A stretch of 64,000 nt of DNA, from positions 2,832,871-2,896,870 of the forward strand of contig NZ_JAGRRD010000001.1 of assembly GCF_018122735.1 (NCBI RefSeq). The letters are read 5' to 3'. The DNA is from Azoarcus sp. L1K30 (GTDB lineage Bacteria; Pseudomonadota; Gammaproteobacteria; Burkholderiales; Rhodocyclaceae). Below are positions 63,807 through 64,000 of the stretch, one piece after another (within the stretch, counting starts at the first letter, position 1; every line of letters begins with the position of its first letter). The notes under the pieces were generated by a model that searched no databases, was not told the origin of the DNA, and saw only the letters and a program-made list of their open reading frames with translations. A program made the position numbers and the translations under genes.

Positions 63807-64000
63807 ATCCCTACCACGCTGGCGGACTCGATCCGCGACCGGAAAGCCGCCGATCGCGCGGTATCACGCACGACCGTGCCCCCATCGACCGAATTAATGC
63901 CTTTGGCATCACCCACCCTTGACCACGTCGCACATTCACGCATTTGTCATATACAATGCCGTCATTCCTGACCTGACTGCATGACGATTGCGTCCTGACG

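Noticed and set aside
63919..63957. TTGACC and TACAAT near the right window edge as a promoter.
   Set aside because: The spacing is 27 bases, far from the usual 16-18, and the downstream gene is outside the window.

Overview
The window is high-GC DNA with dense, often overlapping operons. Its gene content (TRAP transport, aromatic ring cleavage, sulfide:quinone oxidoreductase, RND efflux, GGDEF/EAL proteins, c-type cytochromes) points to a betaproteobacterium of the Rhodocyclales (Azoarcus/Thauera/Aromatoleum type). That assignment is inferred from gene content and protein character; there is no rRNA or other marker gene. I saw no tRNA, rRNA, CRISPR array, transposase or integrase.

Layout. 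1-3.5 kb: a truncated TerB-like gene, an NhaR-like LysR regulator, a VanZ-like membrane protein, a [2Fe-2S] ferredoxin and an alpha/beta hydrolase. 3.5-8.9 kb: a GST, then an ABC-2 ATPase and its NodJ-like permease. These two are separated by about 3 kb holding two lipoproteins and a lower-GC island with a frameshifted type VI amidase effector (Tae4), its intact immunity protein (Tai4) and a second frameshifted reading frame. 8.9-11.6 kb: divergent sulfide:quinone oxidoreductase and LysR genes. 11.6-16.6 kb: a minus-strand operon rpiR - enoyl-CoA hydratase - NDP-forming acyl-CoA synthetase - enoyl-CoA hydratase, preceded by three evenly spaced palindromes. 16.65-31 kb: homoprotocatechuate (3,4-dihydroxyphenylacetate) meta-cleavage genes. 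hpaR faces an operon with TRAP membrane subunits, hpaG1, hpaG2, hpaE, a metallo-beta-lactamase-fold protein, hpaD, hpaF, hpaH, hpaI, a succinate-semialdehyde dehydrogenase, a TRAP binding protein, a class II aldolase and a PanE-like reductase. 31-32 kb: 4-hydroxyphenylpyruvate dioxygenase on the opposite strand.

32.5-37.2 kb: an AlaX editing factor, then a tightly coupled RavA-type AAA+ / ViaA-type VWA / DUF364 operon. 37.2-44.4 kb: a LysR gene divergent from a tripartite RND pump. 44.5-48.5 kb: a LysE exporter, an alpha/beta hydrolase, an old-yellow-enzyme reductase with an ArsR regulator, and a group III truncated globin. 48.5-51.4 kb: a UvrD/Rep-type helicase whose 5' end carries a perfect 46-bp tandem duplication that breaks the frame, then a hairpin-rich REPIN-like repeat. 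51.4-56.3 kb: two c-di-GMP proteins and a c'-type cytochrome lipoprotein. 56.5-63 kb: carbohydrate genes (sucrose-phosphorylase-like GH13, GH5 glucanase, GH13 glucosidase) around an SbmA/YddA-like ABC protein with a degenerate nucleotide-binding domain. The window ends with yjdM and a second c'-like cytochrome.

The hpa genes form a coherent route: a TRAP system probably imports the aromatic acid, HpaD opens the ring, HpaE/F/G/H/I convert the product to pyruvate and succinic semialdehyde, and the dehydrogenase gives succinate. The hydroxylase HpaBC is not in the window. The least explained features are the periplasmic MBL-fold protein inside the hpa operon, the AAA+/VWA/DUF364 operon, the pseudo-ATPase ABC protein, the helicase duplication and the broken effector kept beside an intact immunity gene.
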